Shown: piece after piece, positions 10,075 through 18,365 of the stretch | How positions within the stretch are numbered: the first letter of the stretch is position 1 | How the letters are laid out: each line of letters begins with the position of its first letter | Assembly (NCBI RefSeq): GCF_900104455.1 | Contig: NZ_FNHB01000010.1 | Location: 1 to 64,000, forward strand | Reading direction: 5' to 3' | Origin: Dendrosporobacter quercicolus | GTDB taxonomy: Bacteria; Bacillota; Negativicutes; DSM-1736; Dendrosporobacteraceae | Length of the DNA: 64,000 nucleotides | Program-made: the position numbers and the translations under genes | Notes under the pieces: model-generated | Database searches by the model: none | What the model was told of the DNA's origin: nothing | What the model saw: the letters and a program-made list of their open reading frames with translations, nothing else

Positions 10075-10191
10075 AGGATGATTATATCAAAAACCATAAC
10101 TAAATGATATATTATTTTACTTATATTTACATGCCAAATTCAGGTTTTAGTATTGCTTAATATTACTGACCGCTTCCCGGCCGGCGCAATT

Positions 10192-10233
10192 AAAAAGGCT
10201 GTGAACAGGATTGCTCCCGTTCACAGCCTTTTT
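10192..10233 (-). terminator. gyrA terminator
   Basis: Long stem AAAAAGGCTGTGAAC/GTTCACAGCCTTTTT just after the gyrA stop on the minus strand; symmetric A and T tracts make it potentially bidirectional. Confidence 0.9.
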
Positions 10234-10241
10234 ATGCTGCC

Positions 10242-12677
10242 TTAATCGCTGTCAGCCTTTTTTTCCACCGACGCCAAAGCGACAACTTTATCCTTATTGC
10301 CGGTTTTCATCAGCTTGACGCCCTGCGTATTACGGCTAATGACTGAAATCTCATCAACATCAGTACGGATAACAATCCCTTCGCTGGTTATCAGCATTAA
10401 CTCCTGGCCGGGCCGGACTACTTTTAAGCCCACGACCTGACCGGTTTTATCAGTTACTTTAGTATTGATGACTCCTTTGCCGCCACGGGATTGATTGCGA
10501 TATTCCGTCACCGGCGTCCTCTTGCCGTAACCCTCGGCCGTAACGGTAAGCACCTCACCTTCCTTACGGACGGTATCCATGCCGACAACCTGATCGCCGG
10601 CGTGCAGGCGAATGCCCCTGACACCATGCGCATTACGTCCCATGGAGCGAACATCGGTTTCCGGGAAGGAAATTGCCAAACCGTCGCGGGTGCCAAGAAT
10701 GACATGCTGATCACCATTGGTCAGCTTTACATCAATTAAATCGTCATCTTCATCCAGAGAAATGGCAATCAGGCCGGTTTTACGGGCCGTATCAAAATCC
10801 ATTAACTCCGTCTTCTTGACAATGCCCTTCTGGGTTGCCATGAATAAGAACTTGCGATTCGTAAACTCTTTAATCGGAATGACTGCCGTAATCTGTTCCT
10901 TGTCCTCCAGCGGCAGCAGGTTAATGGTTGCCGTGCCCTTGGCCGTACGGCTGGCTTCTGGAATTTCATAACCCTTCAAACGGTAAACCCGTCCCCGGTT
11001 AGTAAAGAACAAGATGTTATGATGCGTGGTGGTAACAAATAAATGCTCCACAAAATCTTCCTCTTTGGTCCCCATGCCGGTCACGCCGCGCCCGCCCCGT
11101 TTCTGGTTGCGATAGGTGTCTACCGGCAGACGTTTAATATAATTGCCGTGAGTCAGAGTAATGACAATATCCTCTTCGGCAATCAGGTCTTCCATCTGAA
11201 GCTTGGAAACATCACTGGTAATTACCGTACGGCGCTCATCGGCAAACCGTTTTTTTACATCCAGCAATTCGTCGCGAATCAACCCCAGAACTTTATGCTC
11301 ATCAGCCAATACCGATTCCAGCCATTCAATGGTTTCCAGCACATCCTTGTACTCTTGTTCAATTTTTTCGCGTTCCAGGCCGGTCAGGCGTTGCAACCGC
11401 AAATCAAGAATGGCCTGCGCCTGTTTTTCCGACAAATCAAAGCCGTCGATTAACGCCGCTCGCGCTATATCAACAGTTTTGGATTCACGAATCGTTGTTA
11501 TTACAGCATCAATATGATCCAGCGCTATTTTTAAACCTTCCAGTATGTGCGCCCTGGCCCGGGCCTTGTCCAACTCGTACTTGGTCCGGCGCACAATGAC
11601 ATCTTTCTGATGCTCCAGATAATAATAGAGCACTTCCTGAAGGTTTAACACCTGCGGCCGGCCTTTAACCAAAGCCAGCATGATAATGCCGAAGGTTTCC
11701 TGCAGCTGGGTATGCTTATACAGTTGGTTCAAAATCACATCAGGATTTACATCGCGCCGGAGCTCAATAACAATCCGCATGCCTGCGCGGTCGCTTTCAT
11801 CCCGCAAATCGGTGATACCGTCAACAACCTTATCTCTGACCAGCTCGGCGATTTTTTCAATTAGCCGGGCTTTATTCACTTGATAAGGAATTTCCGTAAC
11901 CAATATCCGGGGCTTACCGTTGGACATCCGTTCAATTCTGGCCTGAGCCCGCATTTTAACAACACCGCGCCCGGTGGTATAAGCCAGCTTAATCCCTTCG
12001 TGGCCTAAAATAAGGCCGCCCGTCGGGAAATCCGGCCCCTTGATGACCATCATCAGTTCCTGAATGGTAACCGCCGGGTTTTCAATCATCAGCAGCAAGC
12101 CGTCAATTACTTCTCCCAGATTATGCGGCGGTATGTTCGTCGCCATTCCCACGGCAATACCGGATGACCCATTCACCAGCAAATTAGGAATTTTTGCCGG
12201 CAATACCTGCGGTTCCTTTAATGACTCATCATAGTTTGGGCCAAAATCGACCGTATCTTTTTCAATGTCATCCAGCATTGATTCGGCAATCCGGGACATT
12301 CTTACTTCGGTATAACGCATTGCCGCCGCCGAATCCCCGTCGACCGAACCGAAATTGCCATGCCCGTCCACTAATAAATAGCGGGTTGAAAATGGCTGGG
12401 CCATCCTCACAGTAGCATCATAAACCGAAGAATCACCATGCGGGTGATACTTACCCAAGACTTCCCCGACAATACGCGCTGACTTTTTATATGGTTTGTT
12501 GGGCGCCATGCCGGCTTCATGCATCGCATATAAAATGCGGCGGTGAACAGGCTTCAAACCATCACGGACATCAGGCAGCGCCCGCATGACAATAACACTC
12601 ATCGCGTAATCAATATAGGAATTTTTCATCTCTTCTTCAATGCGTACAGGCAAAACTTTACCTAAACCAAAATCCAC
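10242..12677 (-). CDS. gyrA: DNA gyrase subunit A
   Basis: 811-aa breakage-reunion subunit of gyrase, which introduces negative supercoils. The catalytic tyrosine lies in [12 protein letters not shown] (~residue 120). The quinolone region reads [11 protein letters not shown], with serine and aspartate at the positions equivalent to E. coli Ser83 and Asp87, i.e. no classical resistance substitution. The C-terminal beta-pinwheel domain includes the GyrA box as QKRGGRG (~residue 530), so it is gyrase and not ParC. gyrB lies 43 kb away beside recF, so gyrA is separated from its usual neighbour. The ATG lies 63 nt left of a CTAGTAC palindrome. Confidence 0.98.
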   Translation of the reverse strand: MDFGLGKVLPVRIEEEMKNSYIDYAMSVIVMRALPDVRDGLKPVHRRILYAMHEAGMAPNKPYKKSARIVGEVLGKYHPHGDSSVYDATVRMAQPFSTRYLLVDGHGNFGSVDGDSAAAMRYTEVRMSRIAESMLDDIEKDTVDFGPNYDESLKEPQVLPAKIPNLLVNGSSGIAVGMATNIPPHNLGEVIDGLLLMIENPAVTIQELMMVIKGPDFPTGGLILGHEGIKLAYTTGRGVVKMRAQARIERMSNGKPRILVTEIPYQVNKARLIEKIAELVRDKVVDGITDLRDESDRAGMRIVIELRRDVNPDVILNQLYKHTQLQETFGIIMLALVKGRPQVLNLQEVLYYYLEHQKDVIVRRTKYELDKARARAHILEGLKIALDHIDAVITTIRESKTVDIARAALIDGFDLSEKQAQAILDLRLQRLTGLEREKIEQEYKDVLETIEWLESVLADEHKVLGLIRDELLDVKKRFADERRTVITSDVSKLQMEDLIAEEDIVITLTHGNYIKRLPVDTYRNQKRGGRGVTGMGTKEEDFVEHLFVTTTHHNILFFTNRGRVYRLKGYEIPEASRTAKGTATINLLPLEDKEQITAVIPIKEFTNRKFLFMATQKGIVKKTELMDFDTARKTGLIAISLDEDDDLIDVKLTNGDQHVILGTRDGLAISFPETDVRSMGRNAHGVRGIRLHAGDQVVGMDTVRKEGEVLTVTAEGYGKRTPVTEYRNQSRGGKGVINTKVTDKTGQVVGLKVVRPGQELMLITSEGIVIRTDVDEISVISRNTQGVKLMKTGNKDKVVALASVEKKADSD

Positions 12678-12718
12678 ATTCTCACCTCAAAAACACAACT
12701 TAACAGTTATTCAGCAAC

Positions 12719-12737
12719 CTAGTACCGTGCGTACTAG
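12719..12737. repeat. CTAGTACCGTGCGTACTAG palindrome
   Basis: Perfect 7-bp arms around CGTGC, between gyrA and the divergent MntP/YtaF-like gene. It shares GTACCGTGCGT with the element at 4778-4825 and CTAGTACCGTGC with 22302-22313. It could be an operator for either flanking gene. Confidence 0.45.
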
Positions 12738-12925
12738 AAATGCCAATTCTAATTATCATTTATCATTTCCCTAACCAGACAAAAAATTCCTGCCTGGTAC
12801 AGACTTTTTCAGTGAAACAAAGTAGGAACAAAAAAAAGACCTGCGCCATATATTACGGATGGAAGGCGTTGCTGTCGTCTACCAGGCGAAAACTATTGCA
12901 AAGCTACATCTGCGGAGGGACTGTC

Positions 12926-13567
12926 ATGAATATTTTTTACGTTATGCTGCTGGGTTTTGCCGTTAGTATGGACGGCTTTATCGCCGGCATAGCCTATGGA
13001 CTGAAAAACATTAAACTGCCCTTTTCTTCGCTGCTCATCGTCGGGGCCGTCACGATTGCCTGTACCGGAACCGCCATGCTGGGCGCAAATTATCTGGAAC
13101 AGTTTATTAATCCCCACATCGCCATCCTTTGCGGTTCACTGCTGTTGATTGGCATTGGTATCTTAAGTTTATTTCAGGAGTACCTGACCAAAGCAATTCC
13201 TTTGTACGAAGCGAATAACGGCGCGGTCAGCGCCCGGCAGCTGACCATTTCAATTGGCCGCCTGGTCATTAGCATTATGGCCAAACCGGAAACGGCCGAT
13301 GTCGATGACTCCAAGCGAATCAGCCCCTCTGAAGCCGTTTTTCTGGGTCTGGCCTTAGGGTTAGACAATATGGTGGCTACCTTTGCCGCCGCCCTGATTG
13401 GCTTTCTGCCGGCTTATACGCCGCTATTGATGGGGACAACGCAAATCGTTGTATTGGCGGCGGGAACTTATGTCTCTTCCTGTATTGTATCCGAACGTCT
13501 AAAAAAACGTTTTCCATACTTGCCCGGCCTTCTCCTTATTTTGCTGGGCCTGCTGCGGTTAAGCTGA
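12926..13567 (+). CDS. ytaF: MntP/YtaF-family membrane protein
   Basis: 213-aa integral membrane protein with six predicted helices in two three-helix repeats, beginning MNIFYVMLLGFAVSMDGFIAGIAYGL and repeated as SEAVFLGLALGLDNMVATFAAALIG. The internal duplication and the intramembrane aspartates (SMDGF, GLDNM) define the MntP/YtaF family. MntP exports Mn2+; YtaF is a sporulation-associated member in Bacillus. The YtaF-like length and the central cytosolic loop (~85-130) favour YtaF, but the substrate is not shown. The ATG at 12926 has GGAGGG 7 nt upstream; longer upstream frames lack a ribosome site. Confidence 0.75.
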   Translation: MNIFYVMLLGFAVSMDGFIAGIAYGLKNIKLPFSSLLIVGAVTIACTGTAMLGANYLEQFINPHIAILCGSLLLIGIGILSLFQEYLTKAIPLYEANNGAVSARQLTISIGRLVISIMAKPETADVDDSKRISPSEAVFLGLALGLDNMVATFAAALIGFLPAYTPLLMGTTQIVVLAAGTYVSSCIVSERLKKRFPYLPGLLLILLGLLRLS

Positions 13568-13691
13568 TGCCCCTTGCAACTGTGTAAAACGCTGTCCGAA
13601 AGTTCTTCTTATGGGATCTAATTTGCCGGTATCCTGAAACTCCAGAAGATCATCTTCCTTGGGAACCCGAAAGCTCAAGAAAGCTGTAATG

Positions 13692-13734
13692 AGAGCAACC
13701 CTGGTATCAGTACCTCAGGGTTTGCTCTTTTTTA
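13692..13734 (+). terminator. Terminator after the MntP/YtaF-like gene
   Basis: Stem AGAGCAACCCTG / CAGGGTTTGCTCT (one bulge) followed by six T on the plus strand. It ends at the stop codon of the converging MocR gene. The 120 bp before it hold no recognisable gene. Confidence 0.8.
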
Positions 13735-13738
13735 TCTG

Positions 13739-15208
13739 CTATTTTGCCTTGACGCTTACTGCCAATAGTGTTCTGGCTAGTATTGAGAGACGATATAGCC
13801 CTTCGCTGAGATCGGTTATTGAAGCATAAGCATAGGATATACGTAAATGCTGACTCGACAGATGATCATATAGATTACCGCAATTAATCAAAAGACCTTG
13901 TTCTAAACAAATTTTGAAAAGCTGTTTTAAGGAAATGGGATAATTAAAGCTCAGCCAAATATAAAAGCCTCCTTGCGGAATGTTCCATGTTGCAATATCC
14001 GAAAAATAAGTTTTTAAAGTTTTACACACTGCATTTCTACGTATTCTAAGCTGAACTCTGACATTATCTAAATATTCTTGGTAAAGTCCATTGGAAAGCC
14101 ATTCAGCAGCTACCCATTGTGATAAAGAGCTAGCGCCATAATCAGTTTGCATTTTTATATCTGCCAATTGTTCAATCACCTGTTCCGGCCCGACAATCCA
14201 TCCAATTCTCAGTCCCGGACTTAACGTTTTTGATAAACTTCCGAGATATAGCACCAGCCCTTCCTTATCCATGGCTTTCAGAGCTGGCGGCGGCGGGAAA
14301 TCAAGCCAAAGCTCCCGATAAACGTCATCTTCAATAATCGGTAATCGCTCATATTGGCATAAAGCAATTAGATCATTACGCCGCTTTTCAGTCATTAGTA
14401 TTCCTGTTGGGTTATGAAAACAAGGAATAGTATACAATACAGCCGCATTTTTATTCATACAGAGGTCAGAAACTGCTGCCAGTTGGATTCCTTCAGAATC
14501 TAGTGAAAGACCGGAAAAGTGCATTTTCATTGATTGAAATAATCTTAAGGAAAAGAGATAAGAAGGTTTTTCAAGAAAAACTGTAGTTCCCTTGCGTAAT
14601 AGGCCAAAGCAGGTAAGTTGTAAAGCCTGTAAGGCTCCAGATACAATCATGATGGAAGCGGGAGAAGTATTAATACCAACTGTCTTTAAGTAACCACTTA
14701 TTTGTTGTCTAAGAAACAAAGAGCCTTTAGGTTCTTCATAACCCATAGAAGCTATACTGCCAGAAAGTTTACTAAATATAATGTTCATTTCTTTTTCAGG
14801 GTAAAAATCTGGAGATAACTCACCTGTGCCTAATCGAATAAGAGAAGGATTTATCTCTAAACGGTTTATTTCCTGAATAGTGTTGAAATTAGATCGAATT
14901 ACGCCCTGATCAATATGAGAATTCCAATTAACACAGTTCTCGGAAGATAATAATGACCAGCTATTGTTAATTACCCATAAACCGCTTCCCACTTTACTTT
15001 TAAGAAATCCATCTGCAATCAGTTCGTCTAGTGCTGTTATTAAAGTACTTCTATTCACTTGAAAGGCCTGTGCCATAGCGCGTTGAGAAGGTAATTTGCT
15101 ATTTACCGGCCAGGCGCCAGTTGCTATCTTGTTTTTTATATAATACACAATTTGTTTGTATAGCGAAATATTGCTTTTTTTATTGGGCTTCCAATTGACT
15201 GTTAGCAT
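13739..15208 (-). CDS. MocR-type (GntR-aminotransferase) transcriptional regulator
   Basis: 489 aa. An N-terminal GntR winged helix (~residues 10-80, with KLPSQRAMAQAFQVNRSTLITALDEL) is fused to a class I aminotransferase fold. The PLP lysine is in SLSKTLSPGLRIGW (~residue 310). MocR/PdxR proteins use PLP as a sensor rather than as a catalyst; many control pyridoxal synthesis or amino-acid transport. It is divergent from a small ORF and an EamA-like transporter subunit, which are its likely targets. The gene is more AT-rich than its neighbours. Inside its 5' end is a 19-bp sequence also found in its promoter. Confidence 0.92.
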   Translation of the reverse strand: MLTVNWKPNKKSNISLYKQIVYYIKNKIATGAWPVNSKLPSQRAMAQAFQVNRSTLITALDELIADGFLKSKVGSGLWVINNSWSLLSSENCVNWNSHIDQGVIRSNFNTIQEINRLEINPSLIRLGTGELSPDFYPEKEMNIIFSKLSGSIASMGYEEPKGSLFLRQQISGYLKTVGINTSPASIMIVSGALQALQLTCFGLLRKGTTVFLEKPSYLFSLRLFQSMKMHFSGLSLDSEGIQLAAVSDLCMNKNAAVLYTIPCFHNPTGILMTEKRRNDLIALCQYERLPIIEDDVYRELWLDFPPPPALKAMDKEGLVLYLGSLSKTLSPGLRIGWIVGPEQVIEQLADIKMQTDYGASSLSQWVAAEWLSNGLYQEYLDNVRVQLRIRRNAVCKTLKTYFSDIATWNIPQGGFYIWLSFNYPISLKQLFKICLEQGLLINCGNLYDHLSSQHLRISYAYASITDLSEGLYRLSILARTLLAVSVKAK

Positions 15209-15241
15209 GATAATCCTCCATTCCAGGCTAACTGTTTATAA

Positions 15242-15269
15242 AATTGGTTGGTATTGATTAAAACCAATT
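15242..15269. promoter_or_regulatory. Inverted repeat, probable MocR operator
   Basis: AATTGGTT (15242-15249) and AACCAATT (15262-15269) form a perfect inverted repeat in the divergent promoter between the MocR gene and the small ORF/EamA pair. MocR family members commonly bind repeats in such divergent regions. Confidence 0.45.
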
Positions 15270-15355
15270 GGATCATCACAATTATATGAACTTTTTATAT
15301 AATACACAATATAGCTAGAAAAAAATGGTTTTTGAACAAAAATGGAGGACATTTT

Positions 15356-15505
15356 ATGTGCGGGCATTATCATGGTACTACCAAAGGAAGCTTTTTATCA
15401 ACAATTGTGAAATTTGTAATGAAGCTTTATCGTGAAGCACAAATACTAAATACATTAACAACAAGCCTAAAACAGCGGAGGAAGAAAAGATGTTTTACTA
15501 TTTAA
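15356..15505 (+). CDS. Small unknown protein (49 aa)
   Basis: Begins MCGHYHGTTKG and ends with a basic run (KQRRKKR). GGAGG lies 7 nt before the ATG, an excellent ribosome site. Its last 16 nt overlap the start of the EamA-like gene in another frame, so the two are probably translationally coupled. Residues ~12-30 form a possible amphipathic helix (SFLSTIVKFVMKLYREAQIL). The Cys-Gly-His-Tyr-His N-terminus could bind a metal, but that is only a thought. I do not recognise a family. Position suggests it works with, or is regulated together with, the transporter subunit under MocR control. Confidence 0.55.
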   Translation: MCGHYHGTTKGSFLSTIVKFVMKLYREAQILNTLTTSLKQRRKKRCFTI

Positions 15506-15918
15506 CAATGACATTAACCATTCTTGCCAATCTATTCTATCATATTCTTCAAAAATCAATTTCACCTGTTATTCATCCGCTTTTTTCGCTTTTAGTGACC
15601 TATGTAACAGCAATTGTCGTTGTTTTAATTGTTTATCCTTTTTATCCAAGCAGTTTTTCATTCTACGATAATTTAAAGGGGCTAAACTGGGCGAGCGCGG
15701 CACTGGCTTTGGCAATCATTGGGCTGGAATTGGGTTTTTTGCTTGCTTATCGGGCCGGGTGGGATATAAGTTTAGCGGCAATTATCTCGAATGTATCCGT
15801 TTCAGTGCTTTTAATACCAATTGGAATTTTACTGTTTAAAGAAACGATAACGGCTGTCAACACAGTGGGACTTTTATTTTGTATTATTGGTATAATTCTT
15901 ACCAGTAGTAAGTCTTAA
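15490..15918 (+). CDS. EamA/DMT-family half-size membrane protein
   Basis: 142 aa with about five hydrophobic segments, ending in KETITAVNTVGLLFCIIGIILTSSKS, which matches the end of an EamA repeat (drug/metabolite transporter superfamily). It is half the usual 10-TM size, so it would have to dimerise like small DMT or SMR proteins. The ATG follows GGAGGAAGAAAAG. It lies downstream of the 49-aa ORF and divergent from the MocR regulator. Substrate unknown; an amine, amino-acid or vitamin B6 compound would fit MocR control but is inference. Confidence 0.7.
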   Translation: MFYYLTMTLTILANLFYHILQKSISPVIHPLFSLLVTYVTAIVVVLIVYPFYPSSFSFYDNLKGLNWASAALALAIIGLELGFLLAYRAGWDISLAAIISNVSVSVLLIPIGILLFKETITAVNTVGLLFCIIGIILTSSKS

Positions 15919-16034
15919 TCATTTGGTCGATCTATATTTTAGGCCAGGAATAATGTCCCCAATCTAAAAAAGTGCTTGTATGCCAAGATAGTACTTTACG
16001 TTAATGGACTAAATTCTTTGTTTACAGGTAATAC

Positions 16035-16193
16035 AAAAAAATACCTGCCAGTCTGCTGGTCAGGTACAATAGACAACACCTCAACTTCACAACGTCAAGA
16101 TCCTACGTAAAAACGAGTACTTCTGGTTCCCGCTACCTATTCTAATCAACCCTGGGAATCAATTCAGAGTGATACACCGGGGCAATTCATCAC
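16035..16193 (-). ncRNA. Candidate stand-alone small RNA
   Basis: The minus strand has a perfect -10 box TATAAT (16200-16205; the -35 is poor). About 130 nt later comes an intrinsic terminator: stem ACCTG(A)CCAG / CTGGCAGGT (16043-16065) followed by seven T (16035-16041). No open reading frame with a ribosome site lies between, and the next minus-strand gene begins 830 nt away past plus-strand genes. Internal pairing is possible (GTGAT/ATCAC at 16172-16196; GATTCCC/GGGAACC near 16125-16160). I could not match it to 6S, SRP or a known riboswitch. Confidence 0.4.
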
Positions 16194-16347
16194 GGCACTA
16201 TTATACAAAAAAGACTAAGACATTCTCTATTGCTGTGTTTTTACAAATTTATTGGCAGAATAGCTACTATTATAAAATATTCAGGAGGATTTTGGGCATT
16301 TATGGCAAAACAATACAACGCAGCTTACATCGAAAGGATGATTATTG

Positions 16348-16575
16348 ATGTCCAATATGGAGGAAAACAAACCAACGCAGGACCGTACCGCCAGTTGTCC
16401 CAACTGCGGCTCTACCTCTATTCAAGTTGACAAGGAAGGCTATGGATATGGTAAGGGATGTTGCGGCGCAATACTGCTTGGACCGTTAGGATTTTTATGC
16501 GGTGGACTTGGGGCAAAGAAAAAATATGTTATTTGCTTAAAATGCGGAAATCGTTGGAATCTACCCAATTCCTAA
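16348..16575 (+). CDS. Small zinc-ribbon protein
   Basis: 75 aa. Two CxxC knuckles (SCPNCGSTSIQV near residue 16 and VICLKCGNRWNLP near the C-terminus) flank a glycine- and cysteine-rich hydrophobic segment (GKGCCGAILLGPLGFLCGGLGAKKK). The two CxxC pairs would bind one zinc. Such small ribbon proteins with a glycine-rich insertion are seen in many Firmicutes without assigned function. I chose the ATG at 16348, preceded by AAGGATG. It is 26 nt upstream of the DUF2085 gene, so they may share a transcript. Confidence 0.7.
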   Translation: MSNMEENKPTQDRTASCPNCGSTSIQVDKEGYGYGKGCCGAILLGPLGFLCGGLGAKKKYVICLKCGNRWNLPNS

Positions 16576-16600
16576 AACAACTAAGAGGTTTGTAAAATAT

Positions 16601-16933
16601 ATGATAAGCTTTTTAAATTGTCATAGATTACCTGATCGGACTTTTTCAATAAATGGAAAGCTGATGCCTATGTGCGCCAGATGTTTTGGCGCCTATATTG
16701 GGCATATCGCAGCTTTATTATTATTGTTGTCGGATCACTCTCCATCACTGTGGGTTTGCGCCGCTCTAATCGCTCTAATGCTAATCGACTGGTCGCTGCA
16801 GGAATTCTTGGGCTTGATCTCGACCAATTACCGGCGATTGTTTACCGGACTGGGAGCAGGGATTGGTATAGGAACACTCCAGTGGCATTTCCTTATTTAC
16901 TTGTGCAGAGCACTAGTCCAGGAATTATTTTAG
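16601..16933 (+). CDS. DUF2085 family membrane protein
   Basis: 110 aa, about three membrane helices. The N-terminus FLNCHRLPDRTFSINGKLMPMCARCFGAYIG has the family pattern CHR-x-PeRsF...CaRCtGiYiG, probably metal-binding cysteines at a membrane surface. Function is unknown. It follows the zinc-ribbon gene by 25 nt with AAGAGGT as ribosome site. Downstream (16934-17063) I see no supported gene before the converging spoVR. Confidence 0.75.
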   Translation: MISFLNCHRLPDRTFSINGKLMPMCARCFGAYIGHIAALLLLLSDHSPSLWVCAALIALMLIDWSLQEFLGLISTNYRRLFTGLGAGIGIGTLQWHFLIYLCRALVQELF

Positions 16934-17063
16934 TATGGTATCTTGCGCTGCTGTGCCTGGGGGAAAGACTTCCGCTGTTTTGTTGCGCCAATCCGGCTAC
17001 GGGTTCTTTTTCTTCAACCGCTTTCCCCTGCTTCTTTTGTTTGAAAAGGTGCGTCCCTTTGGT

Positions 17064-18365
17064 TTAACTGTCAAGCAGCAGCACTATTTTGTTTTCACTG
17101 CAGCTGATCAGCTTGCTTCTGCCATTTAAAGTGGTTCTAAGGTCGACTTTACCGCCCCATAAGTCCAGTACATATTTTACCGTCTCTTTAGCGTAATTCA
17201 GCTCCAGCTCCCGCCCGTCATATACATGCTCTAAAATCAGGGCTCCTTTATCAACTTCCACCGGCTTGATCACCGGTATATTGCCTAATCCGACACTGCT
17301 GGCGAATTCATCCCGGACCGTCTGCCAGCCGACTTCGTCCGCTACCTCTTTAACCACAATATCGTTGCCCCGAACCTGGTAGGAAAACAAATGCAGCTCT
17401 TCGCACAGCTCCTGATTCAGGTAGCGCCGCAAAAACGACTGATCCCGCTCCTCAGCTCTTATTTCCTTGATTCTGCTTGAACCGTCCGGCTGCTTTGCCA
17501 GGTATTCGAACATTTTAAAGCCGATAAAGTAAGGATTTATCCGTCCTTCAAAGGGACGGACCACCAAATTATGCCGCTGCAAAAACTCCAGATGCAGCTC
17601 AGTCGGCAAATTCAGTTGGTTTAAAAGCTGGTAGTGCCAGTAACTGGCCCAGCCTTCATTCATAATTTTCGTCTCAATCTGCGGAATAAAATACAGCGTT
17701 TCCTGCCGCACGATATTCACCAAATCCCGTTCCCATTCAGCCAGTTTGCCGCGTTCCGCCAGATATCCCAGCAAATCGTCCGCAAGCCTTTCGGGAACGG
17801 TATTGGGTTGTTCCTTGCTAAACTCCTGGCGCGTAAACGACTTGTGCAAGCCATGCCGGCTGGTTTGATAACGCAGGGCATGGGCGGCGTCAAGTATCCG
17901 TTCAACTTTTTCCGGGCCGATAAACGGGTCGTGAATATATTCCCTGATCCGGTCGGCATGAGCCTTGAACATCTCAACCGTCAGCTCGGCCCGGGTATCG
18001 CGTTTAAACAAACGGTTATTTTTGAAAAAATCATTATGTCCATAGACATGGGCCATGGTCAGAATTTGCAGGGTCAGTGTATTGTCCCGCATCAGATAAG
18101 CCAGGCAGGGATCGGAGTTAATCACCATTTCATAAGGTAAGCCAACCAGATTATATTGATAAAAAGTTTTCTGCCGTTCATAAGCCTTGCCAAAACTCCA
18201 GTGCGGATAGTGGGACGGCATTCCCGCATAGGCTTCATAGCATAACATATCTTCATAGGTACAAATGGAAAAGTGCTGTTCATAACAATCCAAGCCGGAT
18301 GTTTTGATCAGCTCTTCAATTTTGCCGTTCCAAAATTCCAGATCCTTTGACGAATAGCCGGTCAA
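17064..18365 (-). CDS. spoVR: SpoVR family protein
   Basis: 433 aa, the usual family size. It contains the conserved GMPSHYPHWSFGKAYERQKTFYQYNLVGLPYEMVINSDPCLAYLM block (~residues 48-95) and the EGWASYWHY motif (~residue 235). SpoVR is needed for normal spore cortex in Bacillus; the enterobacterial homologue YcgB is induced with yeaGH. It is the last gene of prkA-yhbH-spoVR and overlaps yhbH by 4 nt (ATGA). The conserved trio suggests a kinase-controlled stress or sporulation module. Confidence 0.94.
   Translation of the reverse strand: MTGYSSKDLEFWNGKIEELIKTSGLDCYEQHFSICTYEDMLCYEAYAGMPSHYPHWSFGKAYERQKTFYQYNLVGLPYEMVINSDPCLAYLMRDNTLTLQILTMAHVYGHNDFFKNNRLFKRDTRAELTVEMFKAHADRIREYIHDPFIGPEKVERILDAAHALRYQTSRHGLHKSFTRQEFSKEQPNTVPERLADDLLGYLAERGKLAEWERDLVNIVRQETLYFIPQIETKIMNEGWASYWHYQLLNQLNLPTELHLEFLQRHNLVVRPFEGRINPYFIGFKMFEYLAKQPDGSSRIKEIRAEERDQSFLRRYLNQELCEELHLFSYQVRGNDIVVKEVADEVGWQTVRDEFASSVGLGNIPVIKPVEVDKGALILEHVYDGRELELNYAKETVKYVLDLWGGKVDLRTTLNGRSKLISCSENKIVLLLDS

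Noticed and set aside
10242-12677. Quinolone-resistance substitutions in gyrA
   Set aside because: Ser and Asp are present at the positions matching E. coli 83 and 87.
13565-13703. Minus-strand open frame reading like protein (VPKEDDLLEFQDTGKLDPIRRTF in part)
   Set aside because: No usable start codon or ribosome site, and it overlaps a plus-strand terminator. It could be a remnant but I cannot support a gene.
16035-16193. 6S RNA identity for the candidate small RNA
   Set aside because: I could not form the long closing stem with a central bubble required for 6S; kept only as an unclassified candidate.
16672-17129. Open frames of 131 and 64 codons after the zinc-ribbon gene
   Set aside because: They lie in other frames of the DUF2085 gene or over the spoVR 3' end, and lack ribosome sites or family motifs.
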